A DNA stretch of 64,000 nt from Oscillospiraceae bacterium. GTDB lineage: Bacteria; Bacillota; Clostridia; Oscillospirales; Oscillospiraceae. Numbering within the stretch: position 1 is the stretch's first letter; every line of letters begins with the position of its first letter. Of this stretch, positions 1-6,932 are shown one piece after another. The notes under the pieces were generated by a model, which saw only the letters and a list, made by a program, of their open reading frames with translations, was not told where the DNA came from and did no database searches. The stretch spans positions 1-64,000 of the forward strand of contig CAJTFN010000020.1 in the NCBI GenBank assembly GCA_910575815.1. The letters run 5' to 3'. The position numbers were made by a program, and so were the translations under genes.

Positions 1-137
1 AATTCTTTCCCAGACCAGCGTTCCTGCGGTGGTCTTGTTGTTGTGCCTTTTTTACCCCCTTTTACCCCCTTCTTCCTTCTTCACTTTTCTGTAAATTTTC
101 TATTGACTTTTCCTTTGCAGACTTCCGGTGCTTTGTC

Positions 138-347
138 TTACGCATGAGCAGCCTCCTTCTGGATGCCGTACACGTCATCGACATAGTAGGCCCCGGTGAA
201 GAAGTTGAAGATGGCCGTACACCGAACACCGTTGACCTCGGCTAGATAGCGGTTATCGCCGATGCACTCAATGATCTCCGCCTCGCCCAACACATGGCGG
301 TCGTGCTCATGATCTTTCAGACTGTGGATATAAGCCTTGACTTTCAT
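138..347 (-). CDS. small accessory protein, unknown function (69 aa)
   Basis: Start set at the ATG at 345-347 because GGAGGTGG lies just upstream of it; an in-frame extension to 422 lacks such a site. The short protein (begins MKVKAYIHSLKDHEHDRHVL) is mixed alpha/beta and soluble, with no signal peptide or membrane segment. I do not recognise a family. It is the most downstream visible member of the leftward accessory gene run, separated from the sigma-like gene by a hairpin. Confidence 0.6.
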   Translation of the reverse strand: MKVKAYIHSLKDHEHDRHVLGEAEIIECIGDNRYLAEVNGVRCTAIFNFFTGAYYVDDVYGIQKEAAHA

Positions 348-373
348 AATCCACCTCCATAAAATAGTAATGA

Positions 374-401
374 GCTGGAGCCGATGAACACCGGCCCCAG
401 C
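374..401 (-). other. intergenic hairpin
   Basis: Imperfect inverted repeat: GCTGGAGCCG pairs with CCGGCCCCAGC around a 7-nt loop, between two accessory genes. It is not followed by a convincing T-run on either strand, so attenuation or RNA processing is as likely as termination. Confidence 0.45.
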
Positions 402-408
402 CATAATC

Positions 409-933
409 TCAGCCAATGGCAACTCTGGCCCGGCAGCAGAAGTCCTCCATGCAGCTCACAGCAATACCCCTCGGTATCTTCAGGAACCGTGCAGCCTCGT
501 GGAGAGCAAAGCCATCAATCAGGAGGTTGATGATCCTGGCCTCCCTCGGAATAGCCACGTTCACCACCTGTTCCAGAAGGGCCTTGCCCTCAACCCGCCG
601 CTCGGTATCCTGCCTGGGGTCTGTAAGTTCAACATCATCCAGACCCACAGTGACGCCGCAACGCTTGGCACGGGAATGATATTCACCTTCCTGGAGAACG
701 GCGTCCTTCATGGCCCGGAACGCCATAGCTTTGAAGTTCACCCCCATTGGGGGGTTACGGATGTACTGCTGCACAGCGGAGAGATAGCCGAAGATCACGA
801 CATCATAGAACTCGTCCATCGGGAGACGCCTGTAACGGAGAAAGTCGATCACCAGGTTGTGGTGCTGCTCCGCAAAGTCCCGTTCTTCCTGTGTCATAGG
901 CCGCAAAGCCCTCATTATTCTCAGCTCCTTCAT
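409..933 (-). CDS. sigma-70-like / HTH accessory regulator (174 aa)
   Basis: Residues about 10-90 resemble the helical region 2 of sigma-70 factors (FAEQHHNLVIDFLRYRRL, then FGYLSAVQQYIRNPPMGVNFKAMAFRAMKDAV), and the last 50 residues look like a region-4 helix-turn-helix (IINLLIDGFALHEAARFLKI). Such short sigma-like proteins are common in Clostridia conjugative elements and phages, where they are annotated as sigma factor or helix-turn-helix proteins. A role in element gene expression is an inference. ATG start at 931-933, with AGGAG about 8 bases upstream of it. Confidence 0.6.
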   Translation of the reverse strand: MKELRIMRALRPMTQEERDFAEQHHNLVIDFLRYRRLPMDEFYDVVIFGYLSAVQQYIRNPPMGVNFKAMAFRAMKDAVLQEGEYHSRAKRCGVTVGLDDVELTDPRQDTERRVEGKALLEQVVNVAIPREARIINLLIDGFALHEAARFLKIPRGIAVSCMEDFCCRARVAIG

Positions 934-963
934 GATGGTTTTTATTGATACATGGGATAATTC

Positions 964-1341
964 TCAGCAGGGGATGTCTGCCACCCCGACCAGCCATAAA
1001 CTGTCCGCAGTAATCAAATGGTGTTCCCAGGTGAGATGCAGGTGTCGGGCGATCAATTTCTCAGCCAGCACGATTCCAATGCCGCCGACATCTGTGCCAC
1101 CCTCATCAGGCAGAGCATCTTCCCAGTCCTCCGGTGCGGCCTGTGTAGCCTGCAAGAGCTGGCAGAGCTTCGGGAGGGGGAGACGGCAGTTTATAAATGT
1201 CACATCCCAAAATGAGCCGTCTACCACATTGACCCTGCACTGGACTTGAAGCCCTAGGACTTCCTTGATTTCTTCCGCAACAATGCCGCCGACCTCGGGC
1301 CACCTCAACTCGACAGCACGTTTCTCAGATATGTCCCTCAT
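964..1341 (-). CDS. hypothetical accessory protein (125 aa)
   Basis: Starts MRDISEKRAVELRWPEVGGI after a good purine-rich site (GGAGGTCATCCAG before the ATG). No signal peptide, no membrane segment and no motif that I can name. It lies between the sigma-like gene and a BRCT gene, separated from the latter by a hairpin, and reads the same way as the whole accessory run. Confidence 0.5.
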   Translation of the reverse strand: MRDISEKRAVELRWPEVGGIVAEEIKEVLGLQVQCRVNVVDGSFWDVTFINCRLPLPKLCQLLQATQAAPEDWEDALPDEGGTDVGGIGIVLAEKLIARHLHLTWEHHLITADSLWLVGVADIPC

Positions 1342-1367
1342 ATCTGGATGACCTCCTATAAAGAAGC

Positions 1368-1394
1368 AGCGGGGCAGTTACCCACCCCACCGCT
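1368..1394 (-). other. intergenic hairpin
   Basis: AGCGGGG...CCCaCCGCT inverted repeat just after the stop of the BRCT gene on the minus strand. No clear T-run, so its termination strength is uncertain. Confidence 0.4.
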
Positions 1395-1397
1395 CCG

Positions 1398-1637
1398 CTA
1401 ACTGTTCATACGCTTAAATTCCTGCTCAGACAGGACAGTGATTCCCAGTGCCAGAGCCTTGACCAGCTTATTGCCGGGCCGCTCTCCCAGGATCAGATAG
1501 TCAGTCCTCTTGCTTACCTTGGATACAGGCTTGGCCCCCAGTTCCACCAATCGGGCCTTGATAGCAGCACGGGTGTAGTTCTCCAGCTTACCCGTGACAG
1601 CTACTGACTTTCCGATGAAAGGGTTATCAGGATTCAT
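1398..1637 (-). CDS. BRCT-domain protein (79 aa)
   Basis: Almost the entire protein is one BRCT domain like the C-terminal domain of NAD-dependent DNA ligase: GKSVAVTGKLENYTRAAIK, LVELGAKPVSKVSKRTDYLI and a closing hydrophobic LALGITVLSEQEF. In LigA and RFC1 this fold binds DNA ends or phosphopeptides; a free-standing copy probably aids DNA processing in the element. The ATG at 1637 is chosen over 1652 because GAGGTGGG sits 5 bases upstream of it. Confidence 0.85.
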   Translation of the reverse strand: MNPDNPFIGKSVAVTGKLENYTRAAIKARLVELGAKPVSKVSKRTDYLILGERPGNKLVKALALGITVLSEQEFKRMNS

Positions 1638-1648
1638 GTTCCCACCTC

Positions 1649-2023
1649 TCAATCAACTTCCAGCGGCAGGCAAACGATACGGCCATCCATACCCCAAAAC
1701 ATTTCCGGAGTGCAGAACCGTTCCTGATACTGCTCGATCTGCTCCGGTGTCAAGTCGGTAAAATGGTCACTGTCCGCTGGAGCACCGCAGAGGAAGAACG
1801 TGCCGAATACAATATCGTATAACTTTTCATCCTCACCACGCAGGCCACGGTTCGCCGGGAGATTCATCAGTCGGCCCTCGTCATTGCAGACCAGCGCAAT
1901 AGGATCATCGAAAGGATAAATAGGCTGAATATAGCCCCCTACGATTTCCTGCATGGCTTTCAAAGAATCGTCGATCTCCCGTACTTCCGGTCTGCGCTCC
2001 GGTTTAACTACTAACACACGCAT
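1649..2023 (-). CDS. DUF3846-like protein (124 aa)
   Basis: Starts MRVLVVKPERRPEVREIDDS; the internal stretch MQEIVGGYIQPIYPFDD followed by LVCNDEGRLMNLPANRGL is the DUF3846 signature as I know it from phage and ICE proteins. Function is unknown. The start at 2023 has GAAGGGAG upstream; the longer frame to 2044 would overlap the preceding gene. It is tightly packed between the Cys-pair protein upstream and the BRCT gene downstream. Confidence 0.75.
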   Translation of the reverse strand: MRVLVVKPERRPEVREIDDSLKAMQEIVGGYIQPIYPFDDPIALVCNDEGRLMNLPANRGLRGEDEKLYDIVFGTFFLCGAPADSDHFTDLTPEQIEQYQERFCTPEMFWGMDGRIVCLPLEVD

Positions 2024-2040
2024 AGCAGCACTCCCTTCCT

Positions 2041-2331
2041 TCATGTGTCTTGTTCAAATTGGTAAAAGTCCTCGTCACAGGTAAAGCACTGGAACATGTA
2101 ACCGGGTGACAGGCTCCTGAACAACGGACTGCCACATTTACAGCAAGTGCCGCAGCTCTCCATGATGGTCATGTGCCGTAGTTCTTCCGGCCCAACGCCA
2201 GCGACGGTCAGGGACGACAGGGCTTGTTCCTCGCTGTCGAACATACGCACATCGCCGTTATCATCCAGCAGAACTTCCAGTTCGGGGTTGATGGTGATAC
2301 CGTCTACCGGACGGGTGACAACGTATTTCAT
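2041..2331 (-). CDS. small protein with C-terminal Cys-pair (zinc-ribbon-like) motif (96 aa)
   Basis: The C-terminal 40 residues contain CGTCCKCGSPLF and, 17 residues later, FQCFTCDEDF, a two-knuckle arrangement typical of a zinc ribbon. The N-terminal half (MKYVVTRPVDGITINPELEV) is an alpha/beta region of unknown type. It overlaps the neighbouring gene upstream by 4 bases, implying translational coupling. Confidence 0.6.
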   Translation of the reverse strand: MKYVVTRPVDGITINPELEVLLDDNGDVRMFDSEEQALSSLTVAGVGPEELRHMTIMESCGTCCKCGSPLFRSLSPGYMFQCFTCDEDFYQFEQDT

Positions 2332-2537
2332 GCTCCCACCTCAAACTTCCCACGCAGCCATCGGACAGCCTGACGCTTCCGGGAAAATTCCTCCGTCCAT
2401 GCGTCTCCTGTGGTGTTGTCTACCGCCACCCACTTACGGCCTTCCTTCGCCAGAAAGAGGCCGCAGGGGGTACGGTGCTCAATGACCTGTCCAAGAACCC
2501 CCGAGCCAACACGCTGGATTTTAAGTTTCTTTTCCAT
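2328..2537 (-). CDS. hypothetical small protein (69 aa)
   Basis: Begins MEKKLKIQRVGSGVLGQVIE at an ATG preceded by GGAGGTGATGCAG; two earlier in-frame starts lie inside that ribosome site. It is basic and has a beta-rich core (GLFLAKEGRKWVAVDNTTGD) followed by a charged helix. No family recognised. It overlaps both neighbours by a few bases, as expected for a compact operon. Confidence 0.55.
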   Translation of the reverse strand: MEKKLKIQRVGSGVLGQVIEHRTPCGLFLAKEGRKWVAVDNTTGDAWTEEFSRKRQAVRWLRGKFEVGA

Positions 2538-2739
2538 CTGCATCACCTCCAATGGCTGTGTTCCGGTCCTGACACATCAGGTAGTTTGCGGTTGGCTCCC
2601 AGTCAGAGACTACGATCTCCATGTGCTTATCACACAGGAAGTCACCATCACCAATGTACTGGCAACAGTCACAGACACCAGGATCACAGAACCTCTTGGG
2701 CGTGGGCCTGTCGTGTACCTTTTTATGTTTTCTACTCAT
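2521..2739 (-). CDS. hypothetical Cys-rich small protein (72 aa)
   Basis: Begins MSRKHKKVHDRPTPKRFCDP; an upstream extension of 62 codons in the same frame is only read-through of the neighbouring gene. It contains CDPGVCDCCQYIGDGDFLCD, a compact cluster of Cys residues that could bind a metal. The start codon overlaps the end of the upstream gene (the TGA at 2732-2734 is within ATGAG), so the two are probably translationally coupled. Confidence 0.5.
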   Translation of the reverse strand: MSRKHKKVHDRPTPKRFCDPGVCDCCQYIGDGDFLCDKHMEIVVSDWEPTANYLMCQDRNTAIGGDADGKET

Positions 2740-2932
2740 GGCTCGCTCCCTTGGGGATAGCGGCAAACTCCATGTGGTACATATCCAGGGATTTACCCAA
2801 GATGATGTGATCGCCCTTGTAATAGGTCGGCTCACAGAACCCAGCAGCACGGGCCTCAACCTCGTTCTCAAAGATAGCTTTGATCCGAACCGTGCAGAAG
2901 CGAGGCGTATAGACTGAATCGCCAATCTTCAT
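2732..2932 (-). CDS. hypothetical small protein (66 aa)
   Basis: Begins MKIGDSVYTPRFCTVRIKAI; AAGGAAGG lies about 9 bases upstream of the ATG. A TTG two codons earlier is possible but too close to the ribosome site. The sequence looks like a small beta-barrel (KIGDSVY...TVRIKAIFENEVEARAAGF), a pattern seen in many phage and ICE small proteins of unknown function. Confidence 0.55.
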   Translation of the reverse strand: MKIGDSVYTPRFCTVRIKAIFENEVEARAAGFCEPTYYKGDHIILGKSLDMYHMEFAAIPKGASHE

Positions 2933-2934
2933 GT

Positions 2935-3477
2935 TCAATGACCTTCCTTTCTATTCAAATGCCGTTCCAGCAGGGTACAGTAGCCGTATACCCGGTCGAT
3001 GGTCAAGTCCACCCATTCACCACAGGCTGTTTGATCTCCAGACACAGGCTCCAAGTGAATCTTCCCATCCTCATGGGATTCATGAACTCGGATGCAGGTG
3101 TCACCGAAGAAGTAGCAGACAGTCCCATCGTCCTGCTCCATCCGGGTCACATTGGGAATTGTCGTTGCATCCCGCATCTGCTCCAAGATGTAGCAGTCCT
3201 CGACCTTCCAGCCATCGGCGTTCCCTTCCTCAGCCATATACCAGTCCAGCCGGACCCCCTGATCGGAGGTCTTGTCCAAGCAGTAGGCAAAGATGGAGTT
3301 GCTGAACATACGAGGACGGAACCCTTTGTTGTCGCTGTTGAAACGATAGGTACGGCTCAACAACGGATACTGCGTGGCAAAGCTGTCCTCCGTGAAGATG
3401 ATGTGTGCTGTCAAATCATCCCTGGGAGAAGTGGCTTTCAGTTCCCGGAAGACCCGTTTCAGTTCGCTATAGTTCAT
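2935..3477 (-). CDS. hypothetical accessory protein (180 aa)
   Basis: The ATG at 3477 (MNYSELKRVFRELKATSPRD) has GGAGG seven bases upstream. The protein resembles small cytoplasmic proteins of Clostridia mobile elements but I cannot name a domain. It has an acidic, Trp-containing middle (DWYMAEEGNADGWKVEDCYI) and no membrane segment. A hairpin at 3502-3535 separates it from the next upstream gene. Confidence 0.55.
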   Translation of the reverse strand: MNYSELKRVFRELKATSPRDDLTAHIIFTEDSFATQYPLLSRTYRFNSDNKGFRPRMFSNSIFAYCLDKTSDQGVRLDWYMAEEGNADGWKVEDCYILEQMRDATTIPNVTRMEQDDGTVCYFFGDTCIRVHESHEDGKIHLEPVSGDQTACGEWVDLTIDRVYGYCTLLERHLNRKEGH

Positions 3478-3501
3478 GATGATTCCTCCAAAAGTAAATG
3501 A

Positions 3502-3535
3502 CCCGGCATCCCTACCGCAAGGCAGGGACACCGGG
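3502..3535 (-). other. intergenic hairpin
   Basis: CCCGGcaTCCCTa pairs with AGGGAcaCCGGG, directly upstream of the 180-aa gene. A strong GC stem without a T-run on the minus strand; it may attenuate or protect the operon mRNA. Confidence 0.5.
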
Positions 3536-3550
3536 CCATCATGGCGTATC

Positions 3551-4339
3551 TTAGCTGGCCTGGGCCAGCTCCGGCACCATCTGAGCAGCGTTCACGATCT
3601 CCATGAACTGCTGGCCAAACGTCTTTGCCTGAGCCGCTTCCTCCGGGCTGAGAGTGCTGACGGTCTGGAAGTTGAACAGGGCGTAGGGCTTACCCTGCTT
3701 GCTGGTTGCCTTCTCCAAGGTAATTTTCGTGACCACGCTGGAAAGCGGCGTCAGGGTACTCAACAGCCGAGTGGAGTATTTCAGGAACCGTCCTTTGCTG
3801 GTCACGGGGACACGCACCAGCAGAGGAATGATGCTGTTGGGCCGCAGCAGGAACAGCAGAACCGATTCCTTACACGCCTTGGCGTTGCTGTCTCCGTCCT
3901 TGGAACCGAAATCGTTATAGGGGCAGTGAGCGCAGGCTTTCCCATCGTGGGAAATGATGCTATTCTGGCTCATGCAGACGGGCGGCGTACCCTCCACCGG
4001 ATCGGGCGTATCCCAATAGGCCCTCGGCGTGGTGTAGTCCAGAATGATACCAGACAGCTCCATTGCAGCTTCGTTCCCGGCCAATCCCGGCACCTCAAAT
4101 ACAGTGGAACCGCCGGAGGGCGACTTCACGATGTCAAAGAGATCCAGCGTCAACGGCTGGCTCTTCAAGTTGGCCCGGATGATTTCAAGGGCGTTGTTCG
4201 TCAGGGCCAGATAGGTGGAATCCACCTGGGCCAGAGAGGTTTCCGGCGCAGAGGTAACGGTGATGGTCTGATTTCCGGCAGGCTGCTGCAACTCCTGCAC
4301 CTTGCCGCTCATGCGGCCTTTCAGTTTCGTATTATCCAT
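3551..4339 (-). CDS. Cys-cluster protein downstream of the YqaJ exonuclease (262 aa)
   Basis: Four cysteines at about residues 122, 136, 139 and 156 (VCMSQNSI, then ACAHCPYNDFGS, then KACKE) form a probable metal site in the middle of the protein. The N-terminal half is beta-rich and the C-terminal 40 residues are helical. It lies immediately downstream of the YqaJ-type exonuclease gene, the position that an annealase or single-strand DNA-binding protein often occupies in phage recombination modules. That role is only an inference; I see no RecT signature. Confidence 0.5.
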   Translation of the reverse strand: MDNTKLKGRMSGKVQELQQPAGNQTITVTSAPETSLAQVDSTYLALTNNALEIIRANLKSQPLTLDLFDIVKSPSGGSTVFEVPGLAGNEAAMELSGIILDYTTPRAYWDTPDPVEGTPPVCMSQNSIISHDGKACAHCPYNDFGSKDGDSNAKACKESVLLFLLRPNSIIPLLVRVPVTSKGRFLKYSTRLLSTLTPLSSVVTKITLEKATSKQGKPYALFNFQTVSTLSPEEAAQAKTFGQQFMEIVNAAQMVPELAQAS

Positions 4340-4355
4340 AATGAACCTCCCAAAT

Positions 4356-5300
4356 TTAACTCGCCGCCTTGATCGTAAAGCGGCGGTAGGATGACTTATT
4401 GGCGTACTTCTTATAGAGAGCGGGATGCTCGGCCTTCAAGGTCTTGCTGTCAAGCCGCTCCTGGGACACGCTCTTCCAGGTGACAATCCGATCACCAGTA
4501 GTCCCAACCTCATTCTCGCCCATCATCTCCTTCAGAAGATTCTCGGCCTTCTGCTTCCGCTCGGTGACGATCTCCAACTGCTCACAGGCTTCATCATACT
4601 GGGCCAGCAGATCAGCGGCAGTGTCGGGCAAAGTGATGTGAGACTTGGGGATGCTGTCATGGAAGCGGTCAGCAAGGAACTTGGCAGAGGCAGTGGAGCC
4701 ATCCAGCGGCGGAACGGTAAGCTCCTCTACATGATGCCAGAAGTTGGATTCCAGCTCAATGAGCATAGAAATCAATTCCTCGTCGCGCTCCACGAACTTC
4801 CACTTGAAAGTGTTGCCGCCAATCAAAACGGCGATGTAGGTTCCGGCATACCCGGTGACGGCCATGTAGTGCTGCACTTGGAGCATATACTCGTCTGGGA
4901 TGGTGTCCTCCCACTCGCTGGCCTTATACGCCGAAGCGGTCTTGGCCTCGAAGATGCACTTCCCAACATCCGGGACATCACAGATGCCGTCCAGGTTCGC
5001 CAGCATGAAGGGATGTTCCTCGCTCTGGAGCAGCTGCATGGTGTGGATCACCTCGATCCCGGTGCGCTTGGTGAACTCAGCCCGGACGAAGGGTTCCAAC
5101 TGCGTCCCCCAATAGGCAGCTTCCCCGGCCTCCTGGCTGGGCATCTGATCTGTTTTCTCCATCCACAGCTCCACAGGGGACTTGTAGCGGTTGATCCCGC
5201 AGACCACGGATGCGTCCGAACCTCCGATTCCCTGCTTTCGGTATTCCAACCAGTCAGCGTAGGGCATATCCTCGGTGGACACTAAGATTTTTGCAGGCAT
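4356..5300 (-). CDS. YqaJ-type viral recombinase / exonuclease (314 aa)
   Basis: Family of lambda-exonuclease-like PD-(D/E)xK nucleases that resect double-stranded ends for single-strand annealing. Visible motifs in order: KQGIGGSDASVVCGINRYKS near the N-terminus, YWGTQLEPFVRAEF, LANLDGICD and the catalytic FEAKTASAYKASEW, then a glutamine (VQHYMAV). The ATG at 5300 (MPAKILVSTEDM) has GAGG upstream and is preferred to 5354. A hairpin separates it from the DUF932 gene upstream. Confidence 0.9.
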   Translation of the reverse strand: MPAKILVSTEDMPYADWLEYRKQGIGGSDASVVCGINRYKSPVELWMEKTDQMPSQEAGEAAYWGTQLEPFVRAEFTKRTGIEVIHTMQLLQSEEHPFMLANLDGICDVPDVGKCIFEAKTASAYKASEWEDTIPDEYMLQVQHYMAVTGYAGTYIAVLIGGNTFKWKFVERDEELISMLIELESNFWHHVEELTVPPLDGSTASAKFLADRFHDSIPKSHITLPDTAADLLAQYDEACEQLEIVTERKQKAENLLKEMMGENEVGTTGDRIVTWKSVSQERLDSKTLKAEHPALYKKYANKSSYRRFTIKAAS

Positions 5301-5332
5301 TTTGATAACCTCGCTTTCTTTGAATAGGATAA

Positions 5333-5361
5333 GGAGCGCACAGCCTGTAGCCATGCGCTCC
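5333..5361 (-). other. intergenic hairpin
   Basis: Perfect 8-bp stem GGAGCGCA / TGCGCTCC with a 13-nt loop, located between the DUF932 stop and the YqaJ start. No T-run follows. Confidence 0.5.
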
Positions 5362-5376
5362 CTATTTGCTAGAATT

Positions 5377-6312
5377 TCACGCTGCCGCCAGCGCCAGCTT
5401 GTACGCCTTGTCGATCATGGGATTGCCCTCGACAGTCCGCAGGAACAGGTTCTCGTTGTAGTTCTTAGTCCTACGGATGGGATCAGCATGGGTGGCGAAG
5501 TCGCTGATGGCATTGACGAAACGGTAGCCGTTCTTCCCCACATGGGAGAGATCGGGAGCATCCCAATACCGAGCCTTCATGTCCTCCAACAGACGAAGAT
5601 TGTTTTTGCGCTGCACATCGGGCATATCCAGGGTAACGGGGAAGAACTCCTGCATGAAGTCCATGACCTTCTTATCGGTCAGCCTGATTCTGGACAGGGT
5701 ATCAATGCCACGGCCCAACTCGCCCATGTACTTCTCAGCCAGTCCCAAGGTTTCCTCGGCCTCATGGACACGAAGCATGACATTCTCGGTGTGCTTGGTC
5801 GTCCAGATACGCTTTGCGCTGTTAAGGGCCAGATTAAGGGTGTTCTGACACACAACCCGGATGGGGGTCATGGCAACCTTGATACCACTGCTGCCGTCGT
5901 GGGAGTTCATCACCACCAGATAGGGAGCGATCTCGTCCCCGGCGATGATATAGCGGTGGGGCATACGGGCCAGCATCCAGACCTTGCGGCCACCCTGCAA
6001 GGCCCCGGCAGTCTCGTAGGTCACACCAGCACCCAGCAAATCATCGGTGAACTGGAAAGCATCCTCGTTCTGCACCACCTTGTAGCGGTCGGACACGATA
6101 CCAAGGGCTTCGTTGTCGGTGCTGCGGAGATTGACCTTGTAGCCGGAGATCAGGGAGCCGTTCTCGGTGTAGACATCCTTCTGGATGACCTCCCAATCCA
6201 GGCCAGCGTAGATCAGGGCATCAGCGGAGGTGGGAGCCTCCTGGACTTCCGTACCCAGGCCATGCCAGGGCTTTTCACGGACGTAGAACATGGTTTCAAC
6301 ATTAGCGGGCAT
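5377..6312 (-). CDS. DUF932 phage/plasmid-like protein (311 aa)
   Basis: Starts MPANVETMFYVREKPWHGLG, the usual opening of DUF932 proteins (TIGR03299-type), which are widespread on plasmids, phages and ICEs and whose biochemical role is unknown. The middle section (GGRKVWMLARMPHRYIIAGD, then MTPIRVVCQNTLNLAL) is also typical. The length is normal for the family. TTTGGAGGTACG precedes the ATG at 6312; an extension to 6459 is not needed. Co-transcription with YqaJ is likely from direction and spacing. Confidence 0.9.
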   Translation of the reverse strand: MPANVETMFYVREKPWHGLGTEVQEAPTSADALIYAGLDWEVIQKDVYTENGSLISGYKVNLRSTDNEALGIVSDRYKVVQNEDAFQFTDDLLGAGVTYETAGALQGGRKVWMLARMPHRYIIAGDEIAPYLVVMNSHDGSSGIKVAMTPIRVVCQNTLNLALNSAKRIWTTKHTENVMLRVHEAEETLGLAEKYMGELGRGIDTLSRIRLTDKKVMDFMQEFFPVTLDMPDVQRKNNLRLLEDMKARYWDAPDLSHVGKNGYRFVNAISDFATHADPIRRTKNYNENLFLRTVEGNPMIDKAYKLALAAA

Positions 6313-6377
6313 AATCGTACCTCCAAAGATAGATTTGATTTGGTGGGCTGCACTCAGCCCATGCCGGACAGAGAAAT

Positions 6378-6405
6378 AGAGAGCCTCCCACACGGGAAGC
6401 CCTCT
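6378..6405 (-). terminator. probable terminator/attenuator hairpin after the 42-aa secreted peptide gene
   Basis: AGAGAGCCTCCC and GGGAAGCCCTCT pair at 10 of 12 positions around a CACA loop. On the minus strand the stem is followed by TATTTCTCT, only moderately T-rich. It overlaps the stop codon of the preceding small gene. Confidence 0.5.
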
Positions 6406-6532
6406 ACTCCGAGTATGTGTCAGGGTCATCGTTGAACTTCGCAGGTTCCTCCTTTCCATCGGTGCTCTGTGCCGCCGTCAGCAGGACAGAGAGGGCGAGC
6501 AGGATTGCTTTGAGAATCTTTTTCTTGGACAA
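6404..6532 (-). CDS. short exported peptide with signal sequence (42 aa, TTG start)
   Basis: Start TTG at 6530-6532, with GGAG nine bases upstream. The peptide begins MSKKKILKAILLALSVLLTA: four positive residues, a 12-residue hydrophobic core and a small-residue region (TAAQS), a textbook Sec signal. A short acidic mature tail follows (TDGKEEPAKFNDDPDTYSE). It lies between the DUF932 gene and the zinc-ribbon gene, all leftward. Small lipoprotein-like entry-exclusion or lysis peptides occur in such positions, but no family is recognised and no lipobox Cys is present. Confidence 0.5.
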   Translation of the reverse strand: MSKKKILKAILLALSVLLTAAQSTDGKEEPAKFNDDPDTYSE

Positions 6533-6605
6533 TGCAGATCACTCCATTTCCTATTGATGTCGTTGATAGAATATATCGTTGAGGGCGAACATCATACGAT
6601 GAAAA

Positions 6606-6632
6606 CAAGGACACCCAACACAGGCGTCCTTG
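6606..6632 (-). terminator. hairpin with short T-run, probable terminator (minus)
   Basis: CAAGGACaCC pairs with GGcGTCCTTG; on the minus strand TGTTTTC follows. It is placed just downstream of the 58-aa zinc-ribbon gene, so it probably ends or attenuates that transcript. Confidence 0.5.
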
Positions 6633-6659
6633 TGATTCATGTATCCAATATCTACAGCT

Positions 6660-6836
6660 TTACCTTTTCCCATGCTCAGAGGTCGAGCTATCTCCCAACG
6701 CTTGCTTCTGGAATCTCTCAAACGTCTGATAGCCATCCTCTTTGCACTGAGGACAGGGGTTGACTACTGTATGTACCAAGCCCAGCTTGTACGGACACTT
6801 GGCACATGGGGAGTGGGGCTGTTTCACAGGGTTCAT
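6660..6836 (-). CDS. 58-aa zinc-ribbon-like protein
   Basis: The reading frame starts at the ATG at 6834-6836 (MNPVKQPHSPCAKCPYKLGL) and contains two CxxC pairs, CAKCPYK and CPQCKED, 14 residues apart, followed by a charged helix. This is a minimal zinc-ribbon arrangement. AAGGAG lies about 12 bases upstream, a little far; a 3-codon ATG AAA AAA TGA mini-frame sits between them and overlaps the start. Function unknown. Confidence 0.55.
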   Translation of the reverse strand: MNPVKQPHSPCAKCPYKLGLVHTVVNPCPQCKEDGYQTFERFQKQALGDSSTSEHGKR

Positions 6837-6886
6837 TTTTTCATCTAAGCTCCTTCAGTAATACGATTATAAGTTCTGCATACGTA

Positions 6887-6917
6887 AAGGGAGAGAGCTG
6901 TGAAGCCCTCTCCCTTT
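6887..6917. terminator. bidirectional intrinsic terminator
   Basis: AAAGGGAGAGAGC pairs with GCcCTCTCCCTTT, with A-rich and T-rich flanks. It lies just after the stop of the 557-aa membrane protein on the minus strand. Confidence 0.8.
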
Positions 6918-6932
6918 TAGCTGATGGTCGTG

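Noticed and set aside
1..137. Direct repeat TTTTACCCCC near 48-70 as an iteron or terminator
   Set aside because: Only two copies and no hairpin; too little to call a feature.
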